Source of the DNA: DATMER01 sp035536935
GTDB taxonomy: Bacteria; Acidobacteriota; Thermoanaerobaculia; Multivoradales; UBA5704
Direction: 5' to 3'
Length of the DNA: 64,000 nt
NCBI GenBank assembly: GCA_035536935.1
Contig: DATLNC010000081.1
Coordinates: 55,637-119,636, forward strand
In this document: in pieces, positions 1 through 12,078 of the stretch
How positions within the stretch are numbered: the stretch's first letter is position 1
Layout: every line of letters starts with the position of its first letter
The notes under the pieces: model-generated
Databases searched by the model: none
What the model saw: only the letters and a program-made list of their open reading frames with translations
What the model was told of the DNA's origin: nothing
Position numbers and translations under genes: made by a program

Positions 1-66
1 GAAGGATAGACGAGATTGGTTTGGCCGCGGTTAGCCGGATGGCGGGTTGGCGAGCGTCCGCGTAAC

Positions 67-72
67 TATAAT
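67..72 (+). promoter_or_regulatory. possible -10 box (TATAAT) for the GNAT gene
   Basis: A perfect TATAAT lies 12 bases before the chosen ATG at 85. No -35 box at 16-18 bp spacing is visible. If it is used, the transcript would be nearly leaderless, which fits the lack of a Shine-Dalgarno sequence before the ATG. Confidence 0.3.
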
Positions 73-84
73 GGGGCCTCACAG

Positions 85-645
85 ATGAAGGTGAGCCCAC
101 CCATCGAGCTCGATACCGAGCGCTTGCGGCTTCGGCAGTGGCGCTCGTCCGACCTCGCGCCCTTTGCAGAGCTCAATGCCGATCCGCGCGTCATGGAGTT
201 CTTTCCTTCCACGCTCACGCGGGAAGAAAGCGACGCCGCCGTCAGCCGGCTGCAGTCGCAGATCGCGGAGCGTGGCTGGGGGCTCTGGGCCGCGGAGGTT
301 CGCCTGACCGGGCAGTTCATCGGGTTCGTCGGTCTTCAGGTGGCCCTTGCGCCGCTTCCTTTCGCGCCGTGTGTGGAGGTCGGCTGGCGCCTGGCGCACG
401 CGCACTGGGGCAAGGGGTACGCAACCGAGGCTGCAAGGGGCGCTCTCCGCGTGGGATTCGAGCAGCTCGGCCTCGAGGAGATCGTTTCGTTCACCGCGGT
501 GGCCAATCGCAGGTCTCGCGCTGTCATGGAGCGCCTTGGCATGCGGGAGGACGAGGTCACATTCCAGCATCCCGGCGTGCCCGAGGGCAGCCCGCTTCGT
601 GAGCATTGCCTGTATCGGCTTACCCGCGAGCAATGGGCGAGCTAG
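85..645 (+). CDS. GNAT-family N-acetyltransferase (RimJ/RimL type)
   Basis: This is a 186-residue cytoplasmic acetyl-CoA-dependent N-acetyltransferase of the RimJ/RimL branch, which acetylates protein N-termini or small amines. Seen: the N-terminal signature TERLRLRQWRSSDL, the central beta-strand GWRLAHAHWGKGYATEA (the Q/RxxGxG/A-like CoA-binding loop appears as HWGKGYA) and the C-terminal NRRSRAVMERLGM motif typical of the family. The open frame extends to 16, but homology starts just after the ATG at 85, so that start is preferred. The next gene begins 10 bp downstream on the same strand, so the two may be co-transcribed. The acceptor substrate cannot be read from sequence. Confidence 0.9.
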   Translation: MKVSPPIELDTERLRLRQWRSSDLAPFAELNADPRVMEFFPSTLTREESDAAVSRLQSQIAERGWGLWAAEVRLTGQFIGFVGLQVALAPLPFAPCVEVGWRLAHAHWGKGYATEAARGALRVGFEQLGLEEIVSFTAVANRRSRAVMERLGMREDEVTFQHPGVPEGSPLREHCLYRLTREQWAS

Positions 646-655
646 AATCAGGCCG

Positions 656-1900
656 ATGACCACACCCATCCCCTCCCAGCGGGCCGCCGGCCTGACCTTC
701 ACCTTCGCTGTGCTCGTGCTGCTCGCCGCCGAGGTGCTGCGAGTCTATTGGATCATGCCCATGCCAGGCAGCCAGCAGGGAGACACGCTGGGTGCCGCCT
801 ACGCCCTGCACCGCTGGATCCTGGCCGTGCGGATCCTCGCCGGCGGCGCCGCCATCTGGGCAGCGGCCCGGCTGCTGGCGCGCGGCCGGTGGCCGGCCCG
901 GGTGCTCACCGTGCTGAGCCTGGCGTTGGCCGCTTTCGTAATCTACCAGGCCAACGGCCCGATGTCGGCTGACGTCATGTTCCGCCAGCCCACCTCGCTG
1001 ACCTTTGCGACGATGGGAAAGGGAACCGTCGCTCCCAACGCGCTGGTGGTGGGAGTCGCGCTCGCCGACGCCGAGGGCCGGACTCAGGCGCGCGCCTATC
1101 CGATTCAATTCATCGGCTACCACCACCAGGTGCGCGACGTGGTTGCCGGACAGCCGGTGATGGTCACCTACTGCACCGTCTGCCGAACGGGCCGCGTTTT
1201 CAGTCCCTTGGTGGACGGTACCGCCGACACCTTCCGGCTGGTCGGCATGGACCATTGGAACGCCATGTTCGAGGACTCGCGCACCGGCAGTTGGTGGCGC
1301 CAGGCGACCGGCGAGGCAGTCGCAGGCCCGCTGACGGGGAAGCGCCTGGCCGAGATCCCGTCGCAGCAGATGACTTGGGCGGCCTGGAGCGCGCGCCATC
1401 CGGAAAGCGACGTCCTGCAGCCCGATCCGCAGTTTGCGCCCCGCTACGCCAACATGGAGGGATACGCGGAGGGCACCAACGAGAGCACCCTCACCGGGCG
1501 CGATTCGCGGAGCTGGCAGCGCAAGTCCTGGGTAGTGGGCGTCCTCGCCGGAAACGCGGCGCGGGCGTTCGACTGGAACGAGCTGGTGCGCGAGCGGGTC
1601 ATCAACGACAGCGTCGGCGACCAGCCGGTGCTCCTCCTGCGCGGCGCAGACGGCGTCTCCTTTCACGCGTTCGATGCCCGCCCGGGCGGCAGCGGCCCGC
1701 GTCTCGCGCTCGAGCGGACAGCCGACCCCTCCCGCTTCCGGGACCGCGCGACCGGCGCCCTCTGGGACGAGTCGGGTCTCGCCCTCGACGGCCCCCGGGC
1801 GGGGACGCGGCTCACCGCTGTACCCGCCTACCAGGAGTTCTGGCACTCCTGGCAGGACTTCCATCCGGCGACGACGGCCCGCCGCAACCCGGATCTCTAG
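656..1900 (+). CDS. DUF3179 domain-containing membrane protein
   Basis: A protein of 414 residues. The first ~105 residues hold about three hydrophobic helices, followed by a periplasmic DUF3179 domain. The domain is recognised by the motif VTYCTVCRTGRVF with its CxxC pair and by the flanking YPIQFIGYHHQVRD and MTWAAWSARHPESDVL stretches. The function of DUF3179 is not established. The start at ATG 656 is 10 bp after the acetyltransferase stop. The same frame is open further upstream (to 347), but that part is a shadow of the preceding gene. A redox or metal role for the CxxC pair is only a guess. Confidence 0.85.
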   Translation: MTTPIPSQRAAGLTFTFAVLVLLAAEVLRVYWIMPMPGSQQGDTLGAAYALHRWILAVRILAGGAAIWAAARLLARGRWPARVLTVLSLALAAFVIYQANGPMSADVMFRQPTSLTFATMGKGTVAPNALVVGVALADAEGRTQARAYPIQFIGYHHQVRDVVAGQPVMVTYCTVCRTGRVFSPLVDGTADTFRLVGMDHWNAMFEDSRTGSWWRQATGEAVAGPLTGKRLAEIPSQQMTWAAWSARHPESDVLQPDPQFAPRYANMEGYAEGTNESTLTGRDSRSWQRKSWVVGVLAGNAARAFDWNELVRERVINDSVGDQPVLLLRGADGVSFHAFDARPGGSGPRLALERTADPSRFRDRATGALWDESGLALDGPRAGTRLTAVPAYQEFWHSWQDFHPATTARRNPDL

Positions 1901-1951
1901 CCGGCGCAGCAGTCCGAGGAAGGCCGCCCCGCCGGCGTCATAACTATTCGC

Positions 1952-2134
1952 ATGGATACTCGTAAGAGTCCTATGAACAGAAAGCACGTCATTGGAAACT
2001 CCATTCTCTGGGCTGCCGCGATCATCACGTCGGCATTGGTCGGCGCTCCCACAGTCCTTACAATTGTCCTCTTGCCGGCGCTGGCTACGTCCGCTCTGCT
2101 GGTGAACCGGCCTGCCAAGCAGTGCGCCGGATAG
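1952..2134 (+). CDS. small hydrophobic protein, unknown
   Basis: A 60-residue reading frame that I do not recognise. It has a basic N-terminus (MDTRKSPMNRKH) followed by one or two hydrophobic segments and a short polar tail ending KQCAG, so it would be a small inner-membrane protein. Neither ATG 1952 nor the internal ATG 1973 has a clear ribosome-binding site. Its location alone between two same-strand genes, with nothing else filling the gap, and its membrane-like composition are the only support. Confidence 0.4.
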   Translation: MDTRKSPMNRKHVIGNSILWAAAIITSALVGAPTVLTIVLLPALATSALLVNRPAKQCAG

Positions 2135-2203
2135 GAGCCTCTTTCCCTTGACGTAGTCGTCCGGATGCCGTAGGGTTTGCCCATCCGATTCGAGAGGTGC
2201 GGC

Positions 2204-3340
2204 ATGGACCACGGCAAGTGGTCGGACGATGGCTTTCTGGACAGTCTCCGCCGTCAGGGCGATCCCCTTGCGGATCAGGCCGTCCTGCGCCTGATGGCGC
2301 ACCGCGAAGTGCGGGCCGTCAACGAGATTTTCAAGGGCCTGCGGGCTGACGACGATCCCATCCCGGCGGACGCGCCCGAGCCGTTCCGGGAATTCGTCGA
2401 GGCCACGCGGGAGCTCCCGCCGGGAGTCGACCGCGGCCGCCTGGCCCGCAGCGGCCATGTCTTCCTCAAGCACGCGGCTTCCGCAGCGGTGACGATGCTC
2501 GCCTCCAGCCTGCCGCGCGGCTACGCGGCGCCCTGCCTGTGCGAGATCCTCTCGATCTCCCGTGATCTTCAGAAGCACCCGTTCCAGCGGCTGATGGGCG
2601 TGATCCAGCTTCTGGTCAACGTCTCGAGCCCGGGCGCCTTCGAGCCGGACGGCAAGGCGGTCGTGACGGCGCAAAAGCTCCGGCTCCTCCATGCGGGCGT
2701 GCGCACGATGGTGCCGCGGTTCCGCCCCGGGTACGAGGAGAAGCACGGCGTGCCCGTGAACCACGAGGACATGCTCGCCACGATCATGGGCTTTTCCTAC
2801 CTGGTGATCGAGGGCATCCGCCGGCTCGGCCTGCGCCTGTCCGACCAGGAGGCGGAGGACTATTACTACCTGTGGAGCGTCTATGCCCGGATGATGGGCA
2901 TCCCTGACGAGTACATCCCGGCAAGCGTGGCCGAGGCGGGCGAGTTCTATGGCTCGTACGTGCGCCGGCACGACTCCGGGCCGGTCGAGAATCCCTATGG
3001 CGTGGTGCTGACGCAGGACAACCTCGACATGATGAAGAACCTCATCCCGAAGCCGCTGCGCCTCGTGGGCTTCGGGTTCGCGCCGGCGGTCGCCATGGCG
3101 GAGTTGATGACGCCGCAGGAGCTGGCCCGGGTTGGCGTTCGCCCGGTCCCGGGCTTTCCCGTGATCCGGGCCGTGTTCAACCTCGGGCTGCGGCTGGCGC
3201 AGGGGGTGGAGGACCTGCCGTTCTCTTCGCGCCTGGCTGCCGTGATCTTCCAGGACATGATCGACACCAGCCGCGCTGGCGAGGTGACGTTCTGCATCCC
3301 GGTCACGATGGCCGGGCTGCGCGGCCGGAGCTTGGAGTGA
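2204..3340 (+). CDS. oxygenase MpaB / rubber-oxygenase-like family protein (DUF2236)
   Basis: A protein of 378 residues of the MpaB/latex-clearing-protein superfamily, haem-type oxygenases that act on terpenoid chains (mycophenolic acid MpaB, bacterial rubber oxygenase Lcp). Supporting segments are the central VPVNHEDMLATIMGFS and the following helix-rich LRLSDQEAEDYYYLWSVYARMMGIPDEY, which match the family pattern around the haem pocket. The start at ATG 2204 follows GAGAGGTG; the upstream in-frame ATG at 2177 lacks a ribosome site. The stop (TGA 3338-3340) is 2 bases before the start of the next gene, a predicted membrane terpene cyclase, so the pair is translationally coupled. The substrate is unknown; a terpenoid is an inference from the neighbour. 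Confidence 0.75.
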   Translation: MDHGKWSDDGFLDSLRRQGDPLADQAVLRLMAHREVRAVNEIFKGLRADDDPIPADAPEPFREFVEATRELPPGVDRGRLARSGHVFLKHAASAAVTMLASSLPRGYAAPCLCEILSISRDLQKHPFQRLMGVIQLLVNVSSPGAFEPDGKAVVTAQKLRLLHAGVRTMVPRFRPGYEEKHGVPVNHEDMLATIMGFSYLVIEGIRRLGLRLSDQEAEDYYYLWSVYARMMGIPDEYIPASVAEAGEFYGSYVRRHDSGPVENPYGVVLTQDNLDMMKNLIPKPLRLVGFGFAPAVAMAELMTPQELARVGVRPVPGFPVIRAVFNLGLRLAQGVEDLPFSSRLAAVIFQDMIDTSRAGEVTFCIPVTMAGLRGRSLE

Positions 3341-4007
3341 CCATGATCGACTGGAGCCATCTCGTCAACCTGCAGAAGTACACGCCGTTCGAGCTGATCC
3401 TGTTCGCGGGAGGCTGCTATCTCTGGGTGGTCGTCTACGCGATCTACGTCAGGAGCATCTTCAAGACGAAGTTCATCGAGGCGCCGATCTTCGCGGCGTG
3501 CGGCAACATCGGCTGGGAGTTCACCTGGAGCTTCCTGGTTTTCACCGACATGGGGCCGCTGCTCCAGTGGTGCTACCGCTTCTGGTTCTTCTTCGACCTC
3601 CTGATCTTCTACGGCGTGCTGCGGTACGGCTGGAAGCAGGTGAGGACGGAGTCGTTCAAAAAGGTTTTACAGCCGCTGCTGGTGGTGATCGCGATCTTCC
3701 ACGCCGCGGCCTTCTATTTCATGGCCAACTCGGGGCTCGACACTCCGATCGGCGCCAACTCGGCGTTCCTCCTGAACTTCACCCTGTCCGTGCTCTATAT
3801 CTTCGTGCTGTTCCAGCAGCGCGATCTGGGCAACCTGGGCCGCATGTCGTTGCTCATCGCCTGGCTCAAGATGATCGGCACCGGCACGAACACGGTGTTC
3901 ATGAACATCCATGCCGAGTACGCGGAAAACCACTTCCTGCACTTCCTCAGCATCGCCACCACGACGGTGGACTGCGTCTACATCTATCTGGTTTGGAAGC
4001 TGCAGCG

Positions 4008-8048
<4,041 letters not shown>

Positions 8049-8138
8049 GGCCCGATCCTAACCGAGCCGCGAGCCCGCCGCTACCTTTGGGGCAAGCTTA
8101 CAAAGTTAAAGAAATCAGTAGCCGGCCGAAGTAAGTCT

Positions 8139-8184
8139 CCCCCTCTCCCGGGGCGGGTGTGCTCAGGTGGAGCGGGAGAGGGGG
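8139..8184. repeat. palindromic element with 12-bp perfect stem
   Basis: CCCCCTCTCCCG (8139-8150) is exactly complementary to CGGGAGAGGGGG (8173-8184), separated by 22 bases and followed by a G-rich tail. It lies between the 3' end of the DinB-like gene and the start of the kinase gene, both leftward. Elements of this look are dispersed in many high-GC genomes; it may also act as a terminator for the DinB-like/YaeQ transcript. Confidence 0.7.
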
Positions 8185-8199
8185 CCGGGGGTGAGGGGC

Positions 8200-8751
8200 C
8201 TAGCTCCAGCCCATGCGCTGGCGCAGCCCGGTGATGTGGGCCACGTGGTGCCGGCCGTGCCAGGCATAGAGAGCGAGCAGGCTGTCCAGCGTCATCGGGC
8301 CGTGATCCGGGTGGGTGAACGTGCTGGCGAAGTCCGCCGGACCGAGCGAGCGCAGCAGGACGACCCAGCGGTGATGCACCGCTTCGAGGAGGTCCAGCGA
8401 GACCTCGACGGGCGTGCTCCGGCTGTCCTCCAGCTCCGCCCAGCGCGCCTCGTCGTACGTCTTGATCGTGGGGTTGTCCTCGGTCAGGGCCAGCTTGAAG
8501 CGGACGTAGGCGTTGACGTGGCTGTCCGGCACGTGGTGGAGGAGCTGGCGCACGGTCCAGCCTTCCGGACGGTACGGCGTGTCGAGCTGCTCGGGGGTCA
8601 GGCCGAGGATGGCGGCCCGCATGCGGACCGGCGTGGCCGCGATCTCCTCGATCGCCGCCTGCCGCTCCTCGGAAGTCAGCGACGGCACCCTCCGGAAGCG
8701 CCCGGTCGGGTACCGCAGGTCGGCCTCGGAATGCGTCAGGGTCTCGGTCAT
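8200..8751 (-). CDS. DinB / YfiT-like putative metal-dependent hydrolase or thiol transferase
   Basis: A protein of 183 residues of the DinB four-helix-bundle superfamily, close to YfiT (bacillithiol S-transferase-like). Seen: the family N-terminus DLRYPTGRF, the helix WTVRQLLHHVPDSHVNAY with a metal-ligand histidine, and the C-terminal LLALYAWHGRHHVAHI with the histidine pair that completes the metal triad. ATG 8751 is chosen over the much longer open frame because AAGGGAGAC lies just upstream and homology begins there. YaeQ lies immediately upstream on the same strand, 17 bp away, so they probably form one transcript. The thiol cofactor in this organism is not known. Confidence 0.85.
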   Translation of the reverse strand: MTETLTHSEADLRYPTGRFRRVPSLTSEERQAAIEEIAATPVRMRAAILGLTPEQLDTPYRPEGWTVRQLLHHVPDSHVNAYVRFKLALTEDNPTIKTYDEARWAELEDSRSTPVEVSLDLLEAVHHRWVVLLRSLGPADFASTFTHPDHGPMTLDSLLALYAWHGRHHVAHITGLRQRMGWS

Positions 8752-8768
8752 GATCGGCGGTCTCCCTT

Positions 8769-9320
8769 TCAATTTGTCATTTCGATCCGATGCTCGGTCA
8801 CCGGGCCGGAGAGGCTCCGGGCGCTCAGGAACAGGTAGAGCTCCCCGCCGCTCACGGAAACGCTCAACGTCGTGCGGCGGTCGAGGAGCGGAATGGCGTC
8901 GGCGATCAGCGCGCGGTCGATGGCGTAGATGGGGATCTCGGCGGCGCGATGGATGCGGCGGCCGGCGAGCTGGCGCAGCAGGACGAGCGGGTTCTTGTGG
9001 GTGTAGACGGCCACGCGGTCGGCAGCCTTGGCAGCCTTGTTGAGCCGGTCGGCGTCGGGCGTGCCGATCTCGATCCAGGTCTTCACGCGGCCGGTGGGAT
9101 CGACCACCCGGATCGGCGGCTCGTCCGGGTCCGAGACGCCGCCGCGGGAGAAGGTGATCCCCTCCTCGTACTCCAGGCAGTAGGCCAGCACGCGGGTGAG
9201 CATGTACTCCAGGCTCTCGGACGGATGCAGGGCCACGCGCAACGCCAGATCCTCGTAGACGCCGCGGTCGGCATCCGCAAAAGAGACGTCGAGGTTGTAG
9301 ACCGTCGAGGTCAGCGCCAC
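8769..9320 (-). CDS. yaeQ: YaeQ family protein
   Basis: A protein of 183 residues, close to the 181 of E. coli YaeQ, a PD-(D/E)XK-fold protein of uncertain cellular role once linked to RfaH suppression. The match is clear in STVYNLDVSFADADRG, ALHPSESLEYMLTRVLAY, EYEEGITFSRG, DPTGRVKTWIEIGTPDADRL and RTTLSVSVSGGELYL. The start is placed at GTG 9320, where AAGGAAA precedes and the family's N-terminal strand begins; the longer open frame to 9566 runs antisense to another gene. It is co-directional with and probably co-transcribed with the DinB-like gene. Confidence 0.88.
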   Translation of the reverse strand: MALTSTVYNLDVSFADADRGVYEDLALRVALHPSESLEYMLTRVLAYCLEYEEGITFSRGGVSDPDEPPIRVVDPTGRVKTWIEIGTPDADRLNKAAKAADRVAVYTHKNPLVLLRQLAGRRIHRAAEIPIYAIDRALIADAIPLLDRRTTLSVSVSGGELYLFLSARSLSGPVTEHRIEMTN

Positions 9321-9420
9321 GTCGATGTTTTCCTTGTTTGGGTCCTTTGTCGGGAGAGCCCGGCGAGGGCCAGGGCTCGCCAGGAGTATATCCGCTATGC
9401 TGCTTGTCGAGGAGGTGAGA

Positions 9421-10194
9421 ATGAGGCCGAAGTGCTGGGTCGCCGGATGGATGCTGATGGTCCTGGGGCTGATCGCCTGCGGGCCTGTCGTTGCCGGGAA
9501 CGTCCGGATCGAGAAGAAGACCGAGGTCCTGAAGTCGGAGGCCTTCGGTGGTCGCAAAGCTGTCATTCACACGCCGGTCTTCCACGGGATCAAGGACCCG
9601 GCCCTGCTGAAGAGGATCCAGGAATCGATCGACGCCGGAGTGAGAGAAGCCACCGAGTCGTCGCCTGAGGAGTGGGTCAACGAATGGAAGGCGGAAGGAG
9701 GGGGCTGGCTCACCGACATCGACTATCGAGTGACCTACGACGACCGCGATCTCCTGAGCCTGGTCTACGTGATCGGCGGCCTGGGGGCCTACCCGGATGA
9801 GACGGAGATCTGCATCGTCCTCGACATGAAGACCGGCCGCCGACTCGCCGCGAAAGACCTGTTCAAATCGCAGGAGGAGCTCGCCGCGAAAGTGGAGCGC
9901 ATGCGGGCAGCCGAGGTGGAGAAGACTCTCCAGGAGCACCGTGCGCATCTCAAGGACATGGAGCTGACGGAAGAGCTCCTCACGGCGATCATGGAGCCGG
10001 CGGTGCAGAGCCGCTTCGGCGTCGAGAACCTCGACACCTTCCGCATCGACGACAAGGGAGTCACGTTCGTCTACGACTTCGAGTTCCCGCACGTGAGCGA
10101 AGCTCTGGAACCGTCCGGCGAATACTTCCTGAGCTACGAAGAGCTGCGGCCCTACATCAATCCGGAAGGTCCGCTGGCCCGCCTGATTACCTGA
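9421..10194 (+). CDS. putative lipoprotein with DUF4163/DUF3298-like (RsiV-type) domain
   Basis: A protein of 257 residues with an N-terminal signal MRPKCWVAGWMLMVLGLIAC ending in a lipobox (LIAC), so a probable lipoprotein. The rest reads as a DUF4163 plus DUF3298 pair: VIHTPVFHGIKDPALLKRI, then DYRVTYDDRDLLSLVYVIGG and a terminal FRIDDKGVTFVYDFEFP. These domains occur in anti-sigma factor RsiV and in secreted proteins that may bind lysozyme or peptidoglycan; no sigma-factor gene is adjacent here. ATG 9421 follows GGAGGTGAG; the more upstream ATG 9325 lacks a site. It is divergent from yaeQ with 100 bp between starts. Confidence 0.75.
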   Translation: MRPKCWVAGWMLMVLGLIACGPVVAGNVRIEKKTEVLKSEAFGGRKAVIHTPVFHGIKDPALLKRIQESIDAGVREATESSPEEWVNEWKAEGGGWLTDIDYRVTYDDRDLLSLVYVIGGLGAYPDETEICIVLDMKTGRRLAAKDLFKSQEELAAKVERMRAAEVEKTLQEHRAHLKDMELTEELLTAIMEPAVQSRFGVENLDTFRIDDKGVTFVYDFEFPHVSEALEPSGEYFLSYEELRPYINPEGPLARLIT

Positions 10195-10301
10195 CGCGCA
10201 TGCGTGCGCATTCGTATCTTTGTATGTATACTGCGCGGGCGACGGATAATCCGGTCAGCACCGCCAGTCCCGAACTGGTGACCTCTCGAGAGGAGGCTCC
10301 G

Positions 10302-10637
10302 ATGCAGCGATTCACCCTGCTCGCCGCAGCGCTCATTGTTGGTGTTTGGCTTCTGGCTCCTGTACCCGCAAGTGCGATCCCGATCGAAGGCTGCTTCTGT
10401 CCGGGCGGATCCGGGACCTTGCTATGGCAGACAACTTGGGGAGCGGCACCCTATTACACCTGCTCCGACCTGGCCGCAATCGGTTATACCGGTGCCCAAA
10501 ATTACGCGGACAGCCAATGCCCCACCACCGGCGTCTGCTCCCTGGTCATTTCGAACGAGGTCTGTCTAGACCCGGGCTGCTCCAGTCAGCACTACGACCT
10601 CCAGTTTCGCTACAAGTGCAACATCTGTATCGACTGA
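10302..10637 (+). CDS. small secreted cysteine-rich protein, unknown
   Basis: A protein of 111 residues starting at ATG 10302 behind GAGAGGAGG. A clear signal peptide (MQRFTLLAAALIVGVWLLA, cleavage after ASA) precedes about 86 residues with nine cysteines, starting GCFCPGGSG and ending YKCNICID. The spacing suggests several disulfides or metal ligation, but I know no matching family. It is followed by a 12-bp-stem hairpin at 10657-10687 and is likely monocistronic. Confidence 0.7.
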   Translation: MQRFTLLAAALIVGVWLLAPVPASAIPIEGCFCPGGSGTLLWQTTWGAAPYYTCSDLAAIGYTGAQNYADSQCPTTGVCSLVISNEVCLDPGCSSQHYDLQFRYKCNICID

Positions 10638-10656
10638 TTGACTCGCGGTAGACCAC

Positions 10657-10687
10657 GGACAGTGGGTCTCCCCGGGATCCACTGTCC
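10657..10687 (+). terminator. hairpin, probable terminator
   Basis: GGACAGTGG (10657-10665) pairs exactly with CCACTGTCC (10679-10687) and three more pairs (one G-T) extend the stem to 12 bp with a 7-base loop. There is no T-run after it, so any termination would be of the non-canonical kind common in high-GC bacteria. Confidence 0.5.
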
Positions 10688-10891
10688 TCAGCCATGCCCG
10701 CCACGCTCGCGTGAACCTTGTCGCGAAATATCGATCAGGTGGAATCGGTCATGCCCGCGGACGGGTGGCGTCCTGCACGCTACCTCTTCTGTACATCCCG
10801 TGTACAGACTCGGTTCGGTGGATGTCTCCGCGGATTTAGCCGGAGGAGGGATCCAGCCTGTAAGTTCCCTGTTTTCAAGGTTGCGGTGGCA

Positions 10892-10906
10892 TGGCACGGA
10901 CATCGC
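10892..10906 (+). promoter_or_regulatory. sigma-54-like promoter (-24/-12)
   Basis: TGGCACGGACATCGC matches the RpoN consensus with GG at 10893-10894 and GC at 10905-10906, the obligatory 12-base offset. The start codon at 10943 would follow a leader of about 25 bases containing AGGAGG. The rest of the 305-bp gap 10638-10942 holds only the hairpin above; no enhancer site was identified. A near-copy lies at 45887-45901. Confidence 0.5.
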
Positions 10907-10942
10907 TCAAGAGAGGCGGTGAGAGATTGAAGGAGGTGCGTC

Positions 10943-11335
10943 ATGTTCCTGATACTTCTTGCTGTCACATTCACGATAGCGGTGCTGTGCTCGTCCGGGG
11001 TGGCCCGCCTGTTCGACAAGCCGATCGCGGCCATCCTGTCCCGCGTCGTCGCCGAAGAGCTGAGCAGCGCCTGGCACCGCTACATCAAGTTCGCCATCTA
11101 TGTGGTCGGTGTTTCCGGAGGAGTGCGGATCTGGGAGCTGGAGAAATACATCACGGCGCGCTCGAAGGACGTCGAGGTGCCGGTGCTCAATGCCGATCGT
11201 TGGGTTCTCGAGGTCTATCGGACCGTCATCGAGACCCTCCAGAGCGTTGCCTGGATGCTCCTGGTCTTCTTCGTCTTCGCGCTTATCGCCTACGTGGTCG
11301 TGCGGGGGTTCGAGCTGCGCCGCGTCAAAGCGTAG
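10943..11335 (+). CDS. membrane protein of unknown function (three helices)
   Basis: A protein of 130 residues starting at ATG 10943 behind AAGGAGGTG. Hydrophobic segments lie at ~1-20, ~50-65 and ~98-120, separated by an amphipathic region (YITARSKDVEVPVLNADRW). I do not recognise the family. A sigma-54-like promoter lies 37-51 bp upstream. It is convergent with the next membrane protein gene, 59 bp away. Confidence 0.7.
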   Translation: MFLILLAVTFTIAVLCSSGVARLFDKPIAAILSRVVAEELSSAWHRYIKFAIYVVGVSGGVRIWELEKYITARSKDVEVPVLNADRWVLEVYRTVIETLQSVAWMLLVFFVFALIAYVVVRGFELRRVKA

Positions 11336-11394
11336 ACTCCAGACTATTCAACGTATGGAGTTTGGACTTCAACGCGGCTGGCCGGCCGGTCTTG

Positions 11395-12009
11395 CTATCG
11401 GGAAGCACATTTCGGCACTCCGGTCGTCAGCTCGCAAATACGCCGGTAATAGTGAGTCGACTCGCTGATGTAGGCGACCAGAAAGAAGGCCATGAGGAAC
11501 AATGCCGCGGCGAAGTGACCCAATCCATATCGGGATTTAACCGACTCCGGCCGTTTCCACTGTGCGAAACGGTATACCACGATGCCGACCAGGAATAGTA
11601 AACAGGCTGAGAAGGTGCCGCGCAGCACCCTCATGAATGATTTGTGCCTCTCCAGCCAAGCCCGTGTGTAATCGCTGCTCCCGGCGGCCTGGAACTCGGC
11701 CAGCTTGATGCTCCGGGGCTGGTCGGATTTCCTGAGGGCCAGATAATCGGCCTTTGAGTAATCCTCGCCCTCGAGGTGCAATGCATCGAGCGAGTCGTCA
11801 ATGAGCCGGTTGCCGGCAACGCCCGTACAAAACGCGGCAATCAGAATGAGGATTGCGAGCAAACCCTTTTCATTGATCCGGCGGAGGAAGGTGAATGCCC
11901 CTTGCTCCTTGCTGAAGGCTGGAAAAAGGAGAAGGAGGACTGGAGAAGCTCCGAGGAGCAACAGCACCCCGACCACTTGAATTTCGATGAAGGTGTCGAT
12001 CTTGAACAT
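11395..12009 (-). CDS. membrane protein of unknown function (four helices)
   Basis: A protein of 204 residues with hydrophobic stretches near 10-32, 48-66, 130-147 and 165-182, and a polar soluble part between the second and third helix (DYSKADYLALRKSDQ). No family is recognised. Its ATG overlaps a region with only weak ribosome-site character. It faces 10943-11335 tail to tail, and the flavoprotein gene upstream (12079) reads the same way, so read-through from that gene is possible. Confidence 0.6.
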   Translation of the reverse strand: MFKIDTFIEIQVVGVLLLLGASPVLLLLFPAFSKEQGAFTFLRRINEKGLLAILILIAAFCTGVAGNRLIDDSLDALHLEGEDYSKADYLALRKSDQPRSIKLAEFQAAGSSDYTRAWLERHKSFMRVLRGTFSACLLFLVGIVVYRFAQWKRPESVKSRYGLGHFAAALFLMAFFLVAYISESTHYYRRICELTTGVPKCASR

Positions 12010-12078
12010 GATGGGCTTCCCTCAACTGCCTGCAAGGTCTGTTGAGGATTGGACGGACGCAAGCCGGAACTTACCGGG

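Noticed and set aside
620..2971. 783-residue minus-strand open frame
   Set aside because: It is antisense to DUF3179 and MpaB-like genes, with the compositional look of a GC-rich shadow and no family match.
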